Shown here piece by piece: positions 43,540 to 51,998 of a stretch of 64,000 nt of DNA. This DNA is from Variovorax sp. KK3 (GTDB lineage: Bacteria > Pseudomonadota > Gammaproteobacteria > Burkholderiales > Burkholderiaceae_C), in assembly GCF_001984055.1 (NCBI RefSeq), contig NZ_LYVO01000003.1:109295-173294 (forward strand). Reading direction: 5' to 3'. Made by a program: the position numbers and the translations under genes. Each line of letters starts with the position of its first letter. Positions within the stretch are counted from its first letter, which is position 1. Below the pieces are notes generated by a model. It made no database searches, was not told the DNA's origin, and saw nothing but the letters and a program-made list of their open reading frames with translations.

Positions 43540-44454
43540 TCAGAACACGGACAGGCCGGTCTTCGCGACGAAGAGCTCCAGCGCCTTCATGCCCAGCAGC
43601 GAATTGCCCGTCGCATCGAGCGCCGGCGACCACACGCACAGCGTGAGCCGGTCGGGCACCACGGCCACGATGCCGCCGCCGACGCCGCTCTTGCAGGGCA
43701 GGCCGATCGAGAAGGCCACGTCGCCGGCCGCGTCGTAGGTGCCGCAGGTCAGCATCAGCGCGTTGATGCGCCGTGCCTGCCGCTCGGTGGTGATGTCCGC
43801 TTCGCCACTGCGCGGATGGGCGCCGTCGCGGCACAGAAAGCCGGCCGCGCGCGCCAGCTGCACGCAGCTCATGCGCAGCGAGCACTGGTGGAAGTACATG
43901 TCGAGCACCGCCTCGACGTCGTTGTCGAGCTTGGCGAAGCTCTTCATGAAATTGGCGAGCGCGTAGTTGCGATAGCCGGTCGCGGCCTCGGAGGCGGCGA
44001 CCTCGTCGTCGAAACCGATGGATTCGCCGCACAGGCTGCTCATCAGCGCCACCAACTCGGCCTTGGCGTCGCCACGGCTCAGCAGGCGGTCGGCCACGGC
44101 GATGGCCCCGGCATTGATGAACGGGTTGCGCGGCTTGCCTTGCTCGCTTTCGAGTTGCACCAGCGAATTGAAGGGGTTGCCCGACGGCTCGCGCCCGATG
44201 CGCTCCCACAGCGCGTCGCCCATGTGGCGCATCGCGAGCGTCAGCGTGAAGAGCTTCGAGATGCTCTGGATCGAGAAGGGCGTGGCCGCATCGCCGGCCT
44301 GCGCCTCCGCGCCCTGGCAGGTGCGCAGCGCGATGCCGAACTGCGCGGCCGGCACGCGGGCCAGTGCCGGGATGTAGCTGGCGACCGTGCCGCCGTGACC
44401 GAGCAAGGGGCGGATCTCGCGATCGATCTCGTCGAGAAGGGGCTGGAAGTTCAT
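43540..44454 (-). CDS. glsA: Glutaminase (serine-dependent)
   Basis: 304-residue glutaminase converting glutamine to glutamate and ammonia. The serine/lysine pair of this beta-lactamase-like fold is S64-xx-K67 in FSIQSISKLF. Other signatures are EPSGNPFNSLVQLE, PRNPFINAGAIAV and the C-terminal KSGVGGGIVAVVP. The ATG at 44454 (MNFQPLLDEI) gives the usual 305-310 residue length; a GTG 13 codons upstream is also open. It follows the EamA exporter gene by 28 bp on the same strand. Confidence 0.92.
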   Translation of the reverse strand: MNFQPLLDEIDREIRPLLGHGGTVASYIPALARVPAAQFGIALRTCQGAEAQAGDAATPFSIQSISKLFTLTLAMRHMGDALWERIGREPSGNPFNSLVQLESEQGKPRNPFINAGAIAVADRLLSRGDAKAELVALMSSLCGESIGFDDEVAASEAATGYRNYALANFMKSFAKLDNDVEAVLDMYFHQCSLRMSCVQLARAAGFLCRDGAHPRSGEADITTERQARRINALMLTCGTYDAAGDVAFSIGLPCKSGVGGGIVAVVPDRLTLCVWSPALDATGNSLLGMKALELFVAKTGLSVF

Positions 44455-44482
44455 CGCGCTCGGGGCCTCGTGTTGGCTCGGT

Positions 44483-45421
44483 TCAGTTTGCACGGCGCAC
44501 GGATTCGGCCGATTCGTCTTGGGCGACGGGCGCCGTCTTCCGGTTGACCAGCACGATGCCCAGCGCGACGCCGCAGAGCGCCAGCACCAGCTGCAGCGTC
44601 AGCGGCTCCTCGAGCAGGACGACGCCGAACACCAGCGCGAACAGTGGCGTGAGGAAGGTGAAGGACGAGATGCGGGTGGCGGGGTAGTGCCGCAGCATCC
44701 ACATCCAGGCCAGGTAGCTCGCGAAAGCGCCGATCACGGTCTGCAGGGTGATCGAGAACCATGCGTATCCGGAGTACGAGATGCTCCAGGTCTCGCCGAG
44801 CCCGATCGAGAGTAGCGGCGACACGGCGGCCGTCACGGCGATTTGATAGAAGAGCGTCTTCTCCGCGCTGGCCGTGGCGAGCCGCGTGCTGCGGATCGCC
44901 AGCGTGGTCAGCCCCCAGGCGATGCCCGCCATCAATGCCAACGCATCGCCCAGCAACTGGCCCGAGCTGCTGTGGCCGAAGCTTTCGCTGAAGGCCACGA
45001 CCACGCCGATGAAGGCCAGCGCGAGGCCCACCCATTGCATGCCGCGCAGGCGCTCCGAGGGCACGAAGCGCGGCAGCAGCAGCGCGACCACGAAGGGCGC
45101 GGTGTACAGGAACACGGTGAGCCGCGATGCGCTGGTGTGCTGCAGGCCGATGTAGATGCCGATGAATTCGGCCGTGAAGAGCAGGCCGGCGACCAGGCCG
45201 CCGGGCAGGGTGCCGTCACGCTCGAACAGCGGCACGCGGCGCCACAGGCACCACAGCCACAGCAGCACCACCGCGCCGCCCATGCGGATCGAGGCCTGCC
45301 ACAGCGGCGGCACCTCGGTCACGGTGGTCTTGATGAGGATCTGCTGCAGGCCCCAGAAGGAGCAGCAGACCAGCAAGAGGCTGATGGCGCGGGTGTCGAG
45401 GTGGCTTTTTCTTTCGATCAT
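44483..45421 (-). CDS. EamA/DMT-superfamily transporter
   Basis: 312-residue inner-membrane protein with ten predicted helices in two EamA repeats (ISLLLVCCSFWGLQQILIKT at the start of the first; GDALALMAGIAWGLTTLAIR at the start of the second). Typical end motifs are PATRISSFTFLTPLFALVFG and EEPLTLQLVLALCGVALG. It precedes glutaminase in a two-gene unit, which may hint at amino-acid export, but DMT substrates are hard to predict. Confidence 0.88.
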   Translation of the reverse strand: MIERKSHLDTRAISLLLVCCSFWGLQQILIKTTVTEVPPLWQASIRMGGAVVLLWLWCLWRRVPLFERDGTLPGGLVAGLLFTAEFIGIYIGLQHTSASRLTVFLYTAPFVVALLLPRFVPSERLRGMQWVGLALAFIGVVVAFSESFGHSSSGQLLGDALALMAGIAWGLTTLAIRSTRLATASAEKTLFYQIAVTAAVSPLLSIGLGETWSISYSGYAWFSITLQTVIGAFASYLAWMWMLRHYPATRISSFTFLTPLFALVFGVVLLEEPLTLQLVLALCGVALGIVLVNRKTAPVAQDESAESVRRAN

Positions 45422-45484
45422 TCGGGTGCGTCTCGGGCTTGTCTGTCGCTTGTTCTGGGAACTTGTGTTCTTGCAATGTCTTGC

Positions 45485-46018
45485 TCAGGGCGCCGCGACC
45501 GCGTAGGGCGGCCTGCTCCGCGTGCCCACCATGAGGTCGTCGACCACCAGCTCGACATCGGGCACGGCGCGCGCCGCGGCCTCGAGCCGCTTGGCCAATG
45601 CGCGCGAAGGCACGCAGCCTTGCAGAAAGACCCAGCGGCGCTGGACCATGGCCCAGACGCTCGCCTGCTTCACGCCCGGCACGGCGGACAGCGCGGCCTG
45701 CACGCGTGGTGCGATCGTCTTGTCGTAGCGGTATGCGTTGCTGTCCTTGCAGCGGCCTTCGAGCCAGCAACTGGTGCCGCGTTCGAGCCGTGCGTGCATC
45801 TGCGTGCGACGCTCGGCCTCGGTGTAGAGCGGTCCCTCGGGCACCGGGCATGTGCGCAGGCCGGAGGAGACTTGAAAGAAGGGGTCGTCGAACCAGTTCT
45901 GCTTGAGCGGCTCGGCCGATGCGGCCGGCGCAGCGACGACGATCGCCAGCAGGGCAACCGTCGCCGCGCAACACTGCCGGTGTGCACGCGGCGGCAGGCA
46001 GGCAGGGCGGGCGGGCAT
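45485..46018 (-). CDS. Periplasmic BON-domain protein
   Basis: 177-residue exported protein. A signal peptide (VALLAIVVAAPAASA) precedes a region with several cysteines (TCPVPEG, SCWLEGRCKD) and a BON-like domain (APRVQAALSAVPGVKQASVW to LEAAARAVPDVELVVDDL). BON domains bind membranes or phospholipids. The four cysteines suggest disulfides in the periplasm. It stands between the EamA gene and the amidohydrolase unit, all on the minus strand, with 63 bp and 31 bp gaps. Confidence 0.75.
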   Translation of the reverse strand: MPARPACLPPRAHRQCCAATVALLAIVVAAPAASAEPLKQNWFDDPFFQVSSGLRTCPVPEGPLYTEAERRTQMHARLERGTSCWLEGRCKDSNAYRYDKTIAPRVQAALSAVPGVKQASVWAMVQRRWVFLQGCVPSRALAKRLEAAARAVPDVELVVDDLMVGTRSRPPYAVAAP

Positions 46019-46049
46019 CCGCCGATCGTAGCCTGCCGGCGTAGATCCT

Positions 46050-47459
46050 TCAGGCGGGGCTGGAAGGCTGCCGCTGTTGCGCGCGGTGCAGGTCCGACGC
46101 AGGATGCACGCGCTGGATCGGCGCGCGCCGCACGTCGCGGCGCGCCACCTCGCGCACCTCGCGCATCAGGGCGCGCGCGTCCCAGTCGACCGGCCAGCCC
46201 TGCCACAGGCGCAGCGCGCCGTTGACGAACACGGCTTCGATCTGGTCGCGGTTGCCGAAGCGCACCAGCTCCCAGTTGAGGTCCCAGCTCGGCACGAACT
46301 CGGGGATGTCGAGGTCGACGACGAGGAAGTCGGCCGCCAGACCTTCCGCGATGTGGCCGGTGAGCGCGCCCAGCCCTGCCGCCCGCGCGCCGCCGTGCGT
46401 CGCATGGTCGAGCCAGAGCCAGCCGCCGCCGCAGGACGAGTCGCCGTTCGCAAGGCCGCTGGTCAGCCGCTGCGTGGCTTCGGCCGCATCCATCAGGCGG
46501 AAGCCGTCGGCACGCGTACCGTCGGTGCCCAGGCCAAAGGGCACGCCGAGCAGGGCGAGCAGGCCGGCGTCGAGCACGGCATTGCCCTTCCACTGGCTGG
46601 CCACCGGGTTGTAGGCGACGGCGGCGCCGCTGTCGCGCAGGAGGCCGATTTCACGCGGCGTCAGCAGCGTCGCGTGGGCCAGCAAGGCCGACGCATTGAG
46701 CGCGCCGCAGGCGTGCAGCACTTCGAGCGGACGCAGTCCGCGTGCGACCAGCGAGCGTTCGACCGCGGCGAGGTGTTCGTTGACGTGCGTCTGGAAGCGC
46801 CGGCCGCTTTCGAGCGTGAGCGCGGCGACCGCCTGGAGCATGCGGTCGCTGGCCGCCTCGGGGATCGAGATGGCGAGCGAAGGATGCACGAGCGGGTCGT
46901 GTTCGAGGCGTGCGAGGAAGGTCGCGGCGTCGTCGAGGATGCGGCGCTGAGCGGCCTCGTCGCCGTCGAGGTCCGCGTCGTTGCAGATCATGCCCAGCAC
47001 GCAGCGGATGCCGGTGTCGCGCGCGGCGCTGGCCACCGCATCCAGGCCGACCTGCGAGCGCGTGCCGGCATCGACCACGGTGGTGAAGCCGCCGCGCAAA
47101 GATTCCAGCGCCGCCAGCTTCGACGACAGGTACGCGGCGTTCTCGTCGAGCGTCGCCTCCATCGGCACCCAGATGCGCTTGAAGATCTCGGAGGGCTCGC
47201 CGAAGGCCAGCGCCTTGCCGAAGGACTGGGTCAGGTGCGTATGGGTGTCGACGAGGCCCGGCATCAACAGGCGCTGCGGCATCTCGACGGGCGCCAGGCC
47301 GGGATGCGCCGCGCGCAAGTCGTCCAGCGCAGCGACACGGGCGAAGCGGCCGTTCTCGACCAGCACGGCCATGCCTTCGCGCGGGCCCTCGGGCAGCATG
47401 AGCCATTCGGGAGCGAGCAGCAGGGGCTCGCGGGAATTCAGGCGTTCGGGGGACAGCAT
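46050..47459 (-). CDS. Amidohydrolase-family deaminase/hydrolase
   Basis: 469-residue metal-dependent hydrolase of the chlorohydrolase/cytosine-deaminase type. Metal ligands are visible in VDTHTHLTQ (strand 1 HxH), QTHVNEH (strand 5), HATLLT (strand 6) and GTDGTRAD (strand 8 Asp). The frame fits a purine, pyrimidine or triazine-like ring deaminase, or a hydantoinase-like enzyme. The start is the ATG at 47459, 20 bp after the TauE stop. With the transporter genes and the GntR regulator it probably degrades an N-heterocycle or amide compound; the substrate is unknown. Confidence 0.84.
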   Translation of the reverse strand: MLSPERLNSREPLLLAPEWLMLPEGPREGMAVLVENGRFARVAALDDLRAAHPGLAPVEMPQRLLMPGLVDTHTHLTQSFGKALAFGEPSEIFKRIWVPMEATLDENAAYLSSKLAALESLRGGFTTVVDAGTRSQVGLDAVASAARDTGIRCVLGMICNDADLDGDEAAQRRILDDAATFLARLEHDPLVHPSLAISIPEAASDRMLQAVAALTLESGRRFQTHVNEHLAAVERSLVARGLRPLEVLHACGALNASALLAHATLLTPREIGLLRDSGAAVAYNPVASQWKGNAVLDAGLLALLGVPFGLGTDGTRADGFRLMDAAEATQRLTSGLANGDSSCGGGWLWLDHATHGGARAAGLGALTGHIAEGLAADFLVVDLDIPEFVPSWDLNWELVRFGNRDQIEAVFVNGALRLWQGWPVDWDARALMREVREVARRDVRRAPIQRVHPASDLHRAQQRQPSSPA

Positions 47460-47479
47460 GGTCGTTCCTCTTTGTCGGG

Positions 47480-48229
47480 TCAGGCGTAGAGCAGCCAGGC
47501 GAACCAGGCGCCGACTGCGAGCAGCAGCATGGAGACGAAGCGCTGCAGCTGGCGCACGTCGAGGCCGGCTGCAGCGCGCTGCCCGGCGATCGAGCCGGCC
47601 AGCATCAAGACGCCGCACACCGCGGCGAGCGGCAGGTCGAGCCGGCCCTCGATCGCATGCACCGTGCTGCTGGCCAGCGCGATCGGCAACTGCACCGCCT
47701 GCGCCGCAACGACCGCGAACACGATGGGCTGGCGCAGCAGCATCATCAGCGGCAGCACCAGGACCGGGCCGCCGGTGCCGGTGAGCGCCGAGCCCAGCCC
47801 GACCACCGCGCCGATGGCGAGCAGCGCAGCGTTGCCCAGGGGCGCGGCCGGCGCCGCCGCGGACTTCGCCGCACGCAGACCGCGCCAGCCCGAGAACAGC
47901 ACGAGCACCGTCACGCCGGTCATGAGCGCGCTGCCCGGCAGCCAGCGCACGAGCAGCGCACCGGCGGCGGCGCCGGCCAGCGCACCGCCCAGCAGAGGCA
48001 GGCAGCGCATCGCCATCGCGCGCTCGCGGCGCAGCGGCTTCAGCACCACCAGCGCCGGGAGTGCGAAGCCCAGCGAGGCGGCGGCGATGGCCTGGGGCAG
48101 CGGCACGCCACCGAGCTGGGTCAGCACCGGCACCAACAGCACGCCACCGATGCCGCTGGCGCCGATCAGGCCGCCGGCCAGCAGCACGGCCGGCAGCAGG
48201 ATCCAGACGCTGGACAGCGACATCAGCAT
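47480..48229 (-). CDS. TauE/SafE-family anion permease
   Basis: 249-residue membrane protein with about eight helices and the family repeats GGLIGASGIGGVLLVPVLTQ near the N-terminus and VVGLGSALTGTGGPVLVLPL in the middle. The family moves sulfite, sulfonates or organosulfur acids across the inner membrane. It lies 24 bp after the Bug protein gene and 20 bp before the amidohydrolase. A Bug binding protein next to a TauE permease raises the possibility that they work together. Confidence 0.88.
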   Translation of the reverse strand: MLMSLSSVWILLPAVLLAGGLIGASGIGGVLLVPVLTQLGGVPLPQAIAAASLGFALPALVVLKPLRRERAMAMRCLPLLGGALAGAAAGALLVRWLPGSALMTGVTVLVLFSGWRGLRAAKSAAAPAAPLGNAALLAIGAVVGLGSALTGTGGPVLVLPLMMLLRQPIVFAVVAAQAVQLPIALASSTVHAIEGRLDLPLAAVCGVLMLAGSIAGQRAAAGLDVRQLQRFVSMLLLAVGAWFAWLLYA

Positions 48230-48253
48230 GAACGTGACTCCTGTGGCAGACGG

Positions 48254-49240
48254 CTATTCGGTCTTGATGCCGGCAGTCTGCACCACGCCTGCGATGGCCT
48301 TGCGCTCCTTGGCCAGGTATTCGCCGAAGGCAGGGCCGGCGATCAGCTGCGGCTTGACCGCGATGTCGCCGAGCTTGCGCGCGATCTCCGGGTCTTTGAG
48401 CGTGGCGTCGAGCGCGGCCACCCAGGCGGCCGTCACGGCCGGCGGCGTGTTGGCGGGCGCGAGCACGCCGAGCCATGCATCCATTTCGAGCCCCTTGAGT
48501 TCCGCCGATTCCGACAGCGCCGGAATGGTGGGTGCGTTCGGCGAACGCGCCAGCGAGGTGACGCCGAAGGCGCGCACCTTGCCGTCTTTGATGAAGGGCT
48601 GCGCCAGCGACAGCGGCAGCACCGCCAGGTCGACCTGGCCGCCGGCCACGTCGGTCAGCACCTGCGGGCCGGACTTGTAGGGCACGTGCACGAGATCGAG
48701 GCCGGCGCGCTGCTTGAACAGCTCGGCCGTGACGTGCAGCGAGGTGCCCACGCCGTCGGTGCCGAAGTTGAGCTTGCCGGGCTGCGACTTGGCGAGCTTG
48801 ATGAGGTCGGCGGTGGTGTTGGCGGGAAGCGCGGTCTTGCCGATCAGCACGAAGGGAGAGGTGCCGATCGTGGCCACCGGCACGAAGTCCTTGAAGCTGT
48901 CGTAGCGCACGGCCGCGGGCGCAACCAGCGGCGCCACGTTGAGCGGGCTGGCCACCGCGAATAGCATCGTGTAGCCGTCGGCTGGCGAGCGTGCGGCCTT
49001 CTGGGTGCCGATGGTGCCGGCGGCACCGGCCACGTTCTCGATGACGACCGGCTGCTTGAGCAGCTCGCCCAGCTTCGCGGTCAACAGCCGCGCGGTGGCA
49101 TCGACGCCGCCGCCTGCGGCGAACGGCACAATCAGCGTGATCGGCTTGGTGGGGTAGCCCGGTGTCTGGGCGAAGCCCAGGCCAGCGGTGAAGGCCAGCA
49201 CGGCGGTGCTGGAACGGATGAAGGCTCGGGCTGCGGACAT
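48254..49240 (-). CDS. Bug-family tripartite tricarboxylate transporter binding protein
   Basis: 328-residue periplasmic protein. A signal peptide (STAVLAFTAGLGFA) is followed by the Bug opening ITLIVPFAAGGGVDATARLL and VVIENVAGAAGTIGTQKAAR. No tctA/tctB partners are nearby. It is the first gene of a unit with TauE and the amidohydrolase, divergent from a GntR/UTRA regulator, and should bind the compound that this unit degrades. Confidence 0.9.
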   Translation of the reverse strand: MSAARAFIRSSTAVLAFTAGLGFAQTPGYPTKPITLIVPFAAGGGVDATARLLTAKLGELLKQPVVIENVAGAAGTIGTQKAARSPADGYTMLFAVASPLNVAPLVAPAAVRYDSFKDFVPVATIGTSPFVLIGKTALPANTTADLIKLAKSQPGKLNFGTDGVGTSLHVTAELFKQRAGLDLVHVPYKSGPQVLTDVAGGQVDLAVLPLSLAQPFIKDGKVRAFGVTSLARSPNAPTIPALSESAELKGLEMDAWLGVLAPANTPPAVTAAWVAALDATLKDPEIARKLGDIAVKPQLIAGPAFGEYLAKERKAIAGVVQTAGIKTE

Positions 49241-49298
49241 GGTCGATTCCTTGGGTTGTGATGAACGGAAAAGAAGCACCCTGGCGGTGCAGAATCTA

Positions 49299-49322
49299 CT
49301 TGTTATGACAAGTTATGACAAG
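49299..49322. promoter_or_regulatory. GntR operator candidate
   Basis: CTTGT-TATG-ACAAG (49299-49312) is a perfect-arm inverted repeat, and TTATGACAAG is repeated in tandem at 49303-49312 and 49313-49322. It sits in the divergent gap, 59 bp from the Bug start and 41 bp from the GntR start, as expected for control of both. Confidence 0.65.
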
Positions 49323-49362
49323 CGACGCAAATCGCATGCCAGCGTTGCCGGTGGGGCCATGA

Positions 49363-50082
49363 ATGGTTGAGCTGCCGCAATCGCTCCACGCCCAGCTGCG
49401 CGACGCGCTGCGCGCCCGCATCCTCGACGGCGTGCTCGCGCCGGGGGCCAAGCTGCCGTCGGAGGCCGAGCTGACGGCCGAGCACGGCGTGAGCCGCATC
49501 ACCGTGCGGCAGGCCTTGGCGGCACTTCAGACCGAAGGCCTGATCGTCAAGCTGCACGGAAAGGGTGCCTTCGTGTCCCATCCCAGGGCGGCGCAAAGCC
49601 TGAACCGGCTGCAGGGCCTCAACGAGGCGATGGCGCCCGAGCAGCACGCGGTGAGCAGCAAGCGGCTGGCCTGGCGCGAGATGAAGCCGCCCGCGGCCGT
49701 GGCGCGCCAGCTCCAGCTGCCGGCCGGCGAGACCGTCTATCACCTGCAGACGCTGCGCTACCTCGACCGCGAGCCGCTGTCGCTCAACAGCTCCTACCTG
49801 CCGTGCTTTCTGGGCGAACGGCTCGCCCGGGTCGATTTTTCGCAGCGCGACCTGATCGAGGTGTTCGAGCGCGAAGGCGGCCTGGAGATCGGCGAGGCCC
49901 AGCTCGAGATCGGCGCCGGCCTCGCGAAGGCGCAGGATGCGAAGCTGCTGCAGCTCTCGCCCGGTGCGCCTGTGCTGCTGGTGGAGCGGTTGCTGCACCT
50001 GGCCGGCGGCGGCCCGGTGCACGTGGAAACCGCGGTCTACCGCGCCGACACCTTCCGCTACAAGCTCAGCGTGCGGCGCTAG
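49363..50082 (+). CDS. GntR/HutC-family regulator with UTRA domain
   Basis: 239-residue repressor. The winged helix-turn-helix (about 5-72) shows LRDALRARILDGVLAPGAKL, PSEAELTAEHGVSRITVRQ and LIVKLHGKGAFVS. The UTRA ligand domain (about 95-235) shows LPAGETVYHLQTLRYLDREP and HVETAVYRADTFRYKL. UTRA domains sense small catabolic substrates such as sugars, urocanate or amino acids. It is divergent from the Bug/TauE/amidohydrolase unit and is its probable regulator. Confidence 0.9.
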   Translation: MVELPQSLHAQLRDALRARILDGVLAPGAKLPSEAELTAEHGVSRITVRQALAALQTEGLIVKLHGKGAFVSHPRAAQSLNRLQGLNEAMAPEQHAVSSKRLAWREMKPPAAVARQLQLPAGETVYHLQTLRYLDREPLSLNSSYLPCFLGERLARVDFSQRDLIEVFEREGGLEIGEAQLEIGAGLAKAQDAKLLQLSPGAPVLLVERLLHLAGGGPVHVETAVYRADTFRYKLSVRR

Positions 50083-50098
50083 GTCGGGCTACATCGCG

Positions 50099-50644
50099 CT
50101 ACAGCGGGTGCTCGGTGTAGAAGCGCCCGCCGTGGAACAGCAGCGGCGAAGCACCCGGGCTGTGCGTGCAGCGCTCCACCTCGCCGACGAAGATCACGTG
50201 GTCGCCTTCGTCGTAGCGGCTGCGGTTGAAGCACTCGAAACTCGCCGCCGCGCCGGCCAGCACCGGCGCGCCGCCCAGGCCCTCGGTGAAATCGACTTCG
50301 GCCCAGCGGTCCACGTCCTTGGTCGCGAAGCGCTCGGCCAGCGACTTCTGATCGGCGCCCAGGATGTTGATGGCGTAATGCGAGCCGGTGCTCAGTGCCG
50401 CCATCGAAGCGGCACTGCGCGCCAGGCTCCACAGCACCAGCGGCGGCGCCAGCGACACCGAATTGAAGGAGTTGGCCGTCAGCCCCACCAGCCGGCCGTT
50501 GGCCGCGCGCGCGGTGACGATGGTGACGCCTGTGGCGAACATGCCGAGCGCGGCACGAAACTCGTCGACGGTGAAGGAGGGCGGCTGCGCCCGTGCGGGA
50601 ACGGTCACGGAAAAGCGGGGAAGTGAAGGCCTATTCTGGCCCAT
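50099..50644 (-). CDS. Flavin reductase-like FMN-binding protein
   Basis: 181-residue protein of the flavin reductase domain family (HpaC-like): ALGMFATGVTIVTARAANG, LVGLTANSFNSVSLAPPLVL and HVIFVGEVE with the C-terminal GGRFYTEHPL. Such proteins supply reduced FMN or FAD to two-component monooxygenases. No monooxygenase is next to it, so the partner lies elsewhere. The start is the ATG at 50644, 37 bp after the stop of the preceding minus-strand gene. Confidence 0.86.
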   Translation of the reverse strand: MGQNRPSLPRFSVTVPARAQPPSFTVDEFRAALGMFATGVTIVTARAANGRLVGLTANSFNSVSLAPPLVLWSLARSAASMAALSTGSHYAINILGADQKSLAERFATKDVDRWAEVDFTEGLGGAPVLAGAAASFECFNRSRYDEGDHVIFVGEVERCTHSPGASPLLFHGGRFYTEHPL

Positions 50645-50681
50645 CGTGTCTTGCCGCCCGCCCGGGAGGGCTTCCGGCCCG

Positions 50682-51911
50682 TTATCCGAAGAACCAGTAA
50701 CCCACGGCGATCGCGCCCACTACGCCGGCCAGCTCGGCCAGCAACGCACAACCCACCGCGTGCCGCGCGCGCTGGATGCCGACCGCGCCGAAGTAGACCG
50801 CCAACACGTAGAAGGTGGTTTCGGTGCTGCCCTGGATGGTGGCGGCGACGAGCGCGGCGAAGCTGTCCACGCCCTGGCTCTGCATGGTCTCGATCAGCAT
50901 CGCGCGCGCAGCGCTGCCGGAGAACGGTTTGACCAGCGCGGTCGGCAGCGCGTCGACGAAGCGCGCATCCAGGCCCGTTCGCTCGACCACCCAGCGGATG
51001 CTGGCCAACACCATGTCGAGCACGCCCGAAGCGCGCAGCACGCCGACCGCGCACAGCATCGCCACCAGGTAGGGCAGCAGGTTCTTCGCGACGTCGAAGC
51101 CTTCCTTGGCGCCCTCGACGAAGGCTTCGTAGACCTTCACCCGCTTCCACGCGCCGGCCAGCAGGAAGACCACGATGATCCCGAACAGCGTGAGGTTGCC
51201 GAGCAGCGAAGAGAGCGAGGCGAGCGCTGCCGCCGAGAGCGTGGTCAGCATGGCCATGAAGCCGCCCAGCAGCAGCGCGCCGGGCAGCAGGTAGGCGAGC
51301 ACCACCGGGTCCCACAGCCTGAGGCGCTGCACGAACGCCACCGAGAACAGGCCCACCAGCGTGGAGCAGCTGGTGGCCAGCAGGATCGGCAGGAAGACCA
51401 GCGTCGGATCGGCCGCGCCCTGCTGCGCGCGGTACATGAAGATGCTGACCGGCAGCAGCGTCAGCGACGAGGCGTTGAGCACCAGAAACAGGATCTGCGC
51501 GTTGCTGGCCGTGTCGGTGCTGGGGTTGAGGCTCTGCAGCTCGCGCATCGCCTTCAAGCCGATCGGCGTGGCTGCGTTGTCCAGGCCCAGCGCATTGGCC
51601 GCGAAGTTCATCGTGATGAGGCCGAGCGCCGGATGCCCGGACGGCACCTCCGGCATCAGGCGGCGGAACAGCGGGCCGAGGATGCGCGCGAGAAACGCGA
51701 CCAGGCCCGCCGCCTCGGCGATGCGCAGGAAGCCCAGCCACAGCGTGAGCGTGCCGAAGAGCAGCACCATCACTTCGACCGAGAGCTTGGCCATCGCGAA
51801 CAGGCTCTCGACCAGGGCCGCGAACACCGTGGCATCGCCGCCGACGAGCCAGCGCACGAACGCGGCCAACGCCGCTGCCAGAAAAAAACCGAGCCACAAG
51901 CCGTTGAGCAC
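50682..51911 (-). CDS. Fused SpmA/SpmB-type nucleoside-recognition membrane protein
   Basis: 409-residue inner-membrane protein made of two Gate (nucleoside recognition) domains: an SpmA-like N-terminal half (AMAKLSVEVMVLLFGTLTLW, MNFAANALGLDNAATPIGLK) and an SpmB-like C-terminal half (GAKEGFDVAKNLLPYLVAML, ATIQGSTETTFYVLAVYFGA). In non-sporulating bacteria the pair is often fused and its role is unknown. I chose GTG 51911, with AAGGGA before it; an ATG at 51947 adds 12 residues. Confidence 0.85.
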   Translation of the reverse strand: MLNGLWLGFFLAAALAAFVRWLVGGDATVFAALVESLFAMAKLSVEVMVLLFGTLTLWLGFLRIAEAAGLVAFLARILGPLFRRLMPEVPSGHPALGLITMNFAANALGLDNAATPIGLKAMRELQSLNPSTDTASNAQILFLVLNASSLTLLPVSIFMYRAQQGAADPTLVFLPILLATSCSTLVGLFSVAFVQRLRLWDPVVLAYLLPGALLLGGFMAMLTTLSAAALASLSSLLGNLTLFGIIVVFLLAGAWKRVKVYEAFVEGAKEGFDVAKNLLPYLVAMLCAVGVLRASGVLDMVLASIRWVVERTGLDARFVDALPTALVKPFSGSAARAMLIETMQSQGVDSFAALVAATIQGSTETTFYVLAVYFGAVGIQRARHAVGCALLAELAGVVGAIAVGYWFFG

Positions 51912-51998
51912 GCGAATCCCTTGCTGCTGCCGATGGGCGCCGATCATAGGGGGCGGCTCTGCTGCGCATGGTCAGGCAGCGGCGTTACATTGCGGCCC

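Noticed and set aside
50388..51998. In-frame upstream extension of the PLD lipoprotein frame
   Set aside because: The extension is antisense to the SpmAB-type and flavin reductase genes. The lipoprotein signal peptide starts exactly at the ATG at 51999.
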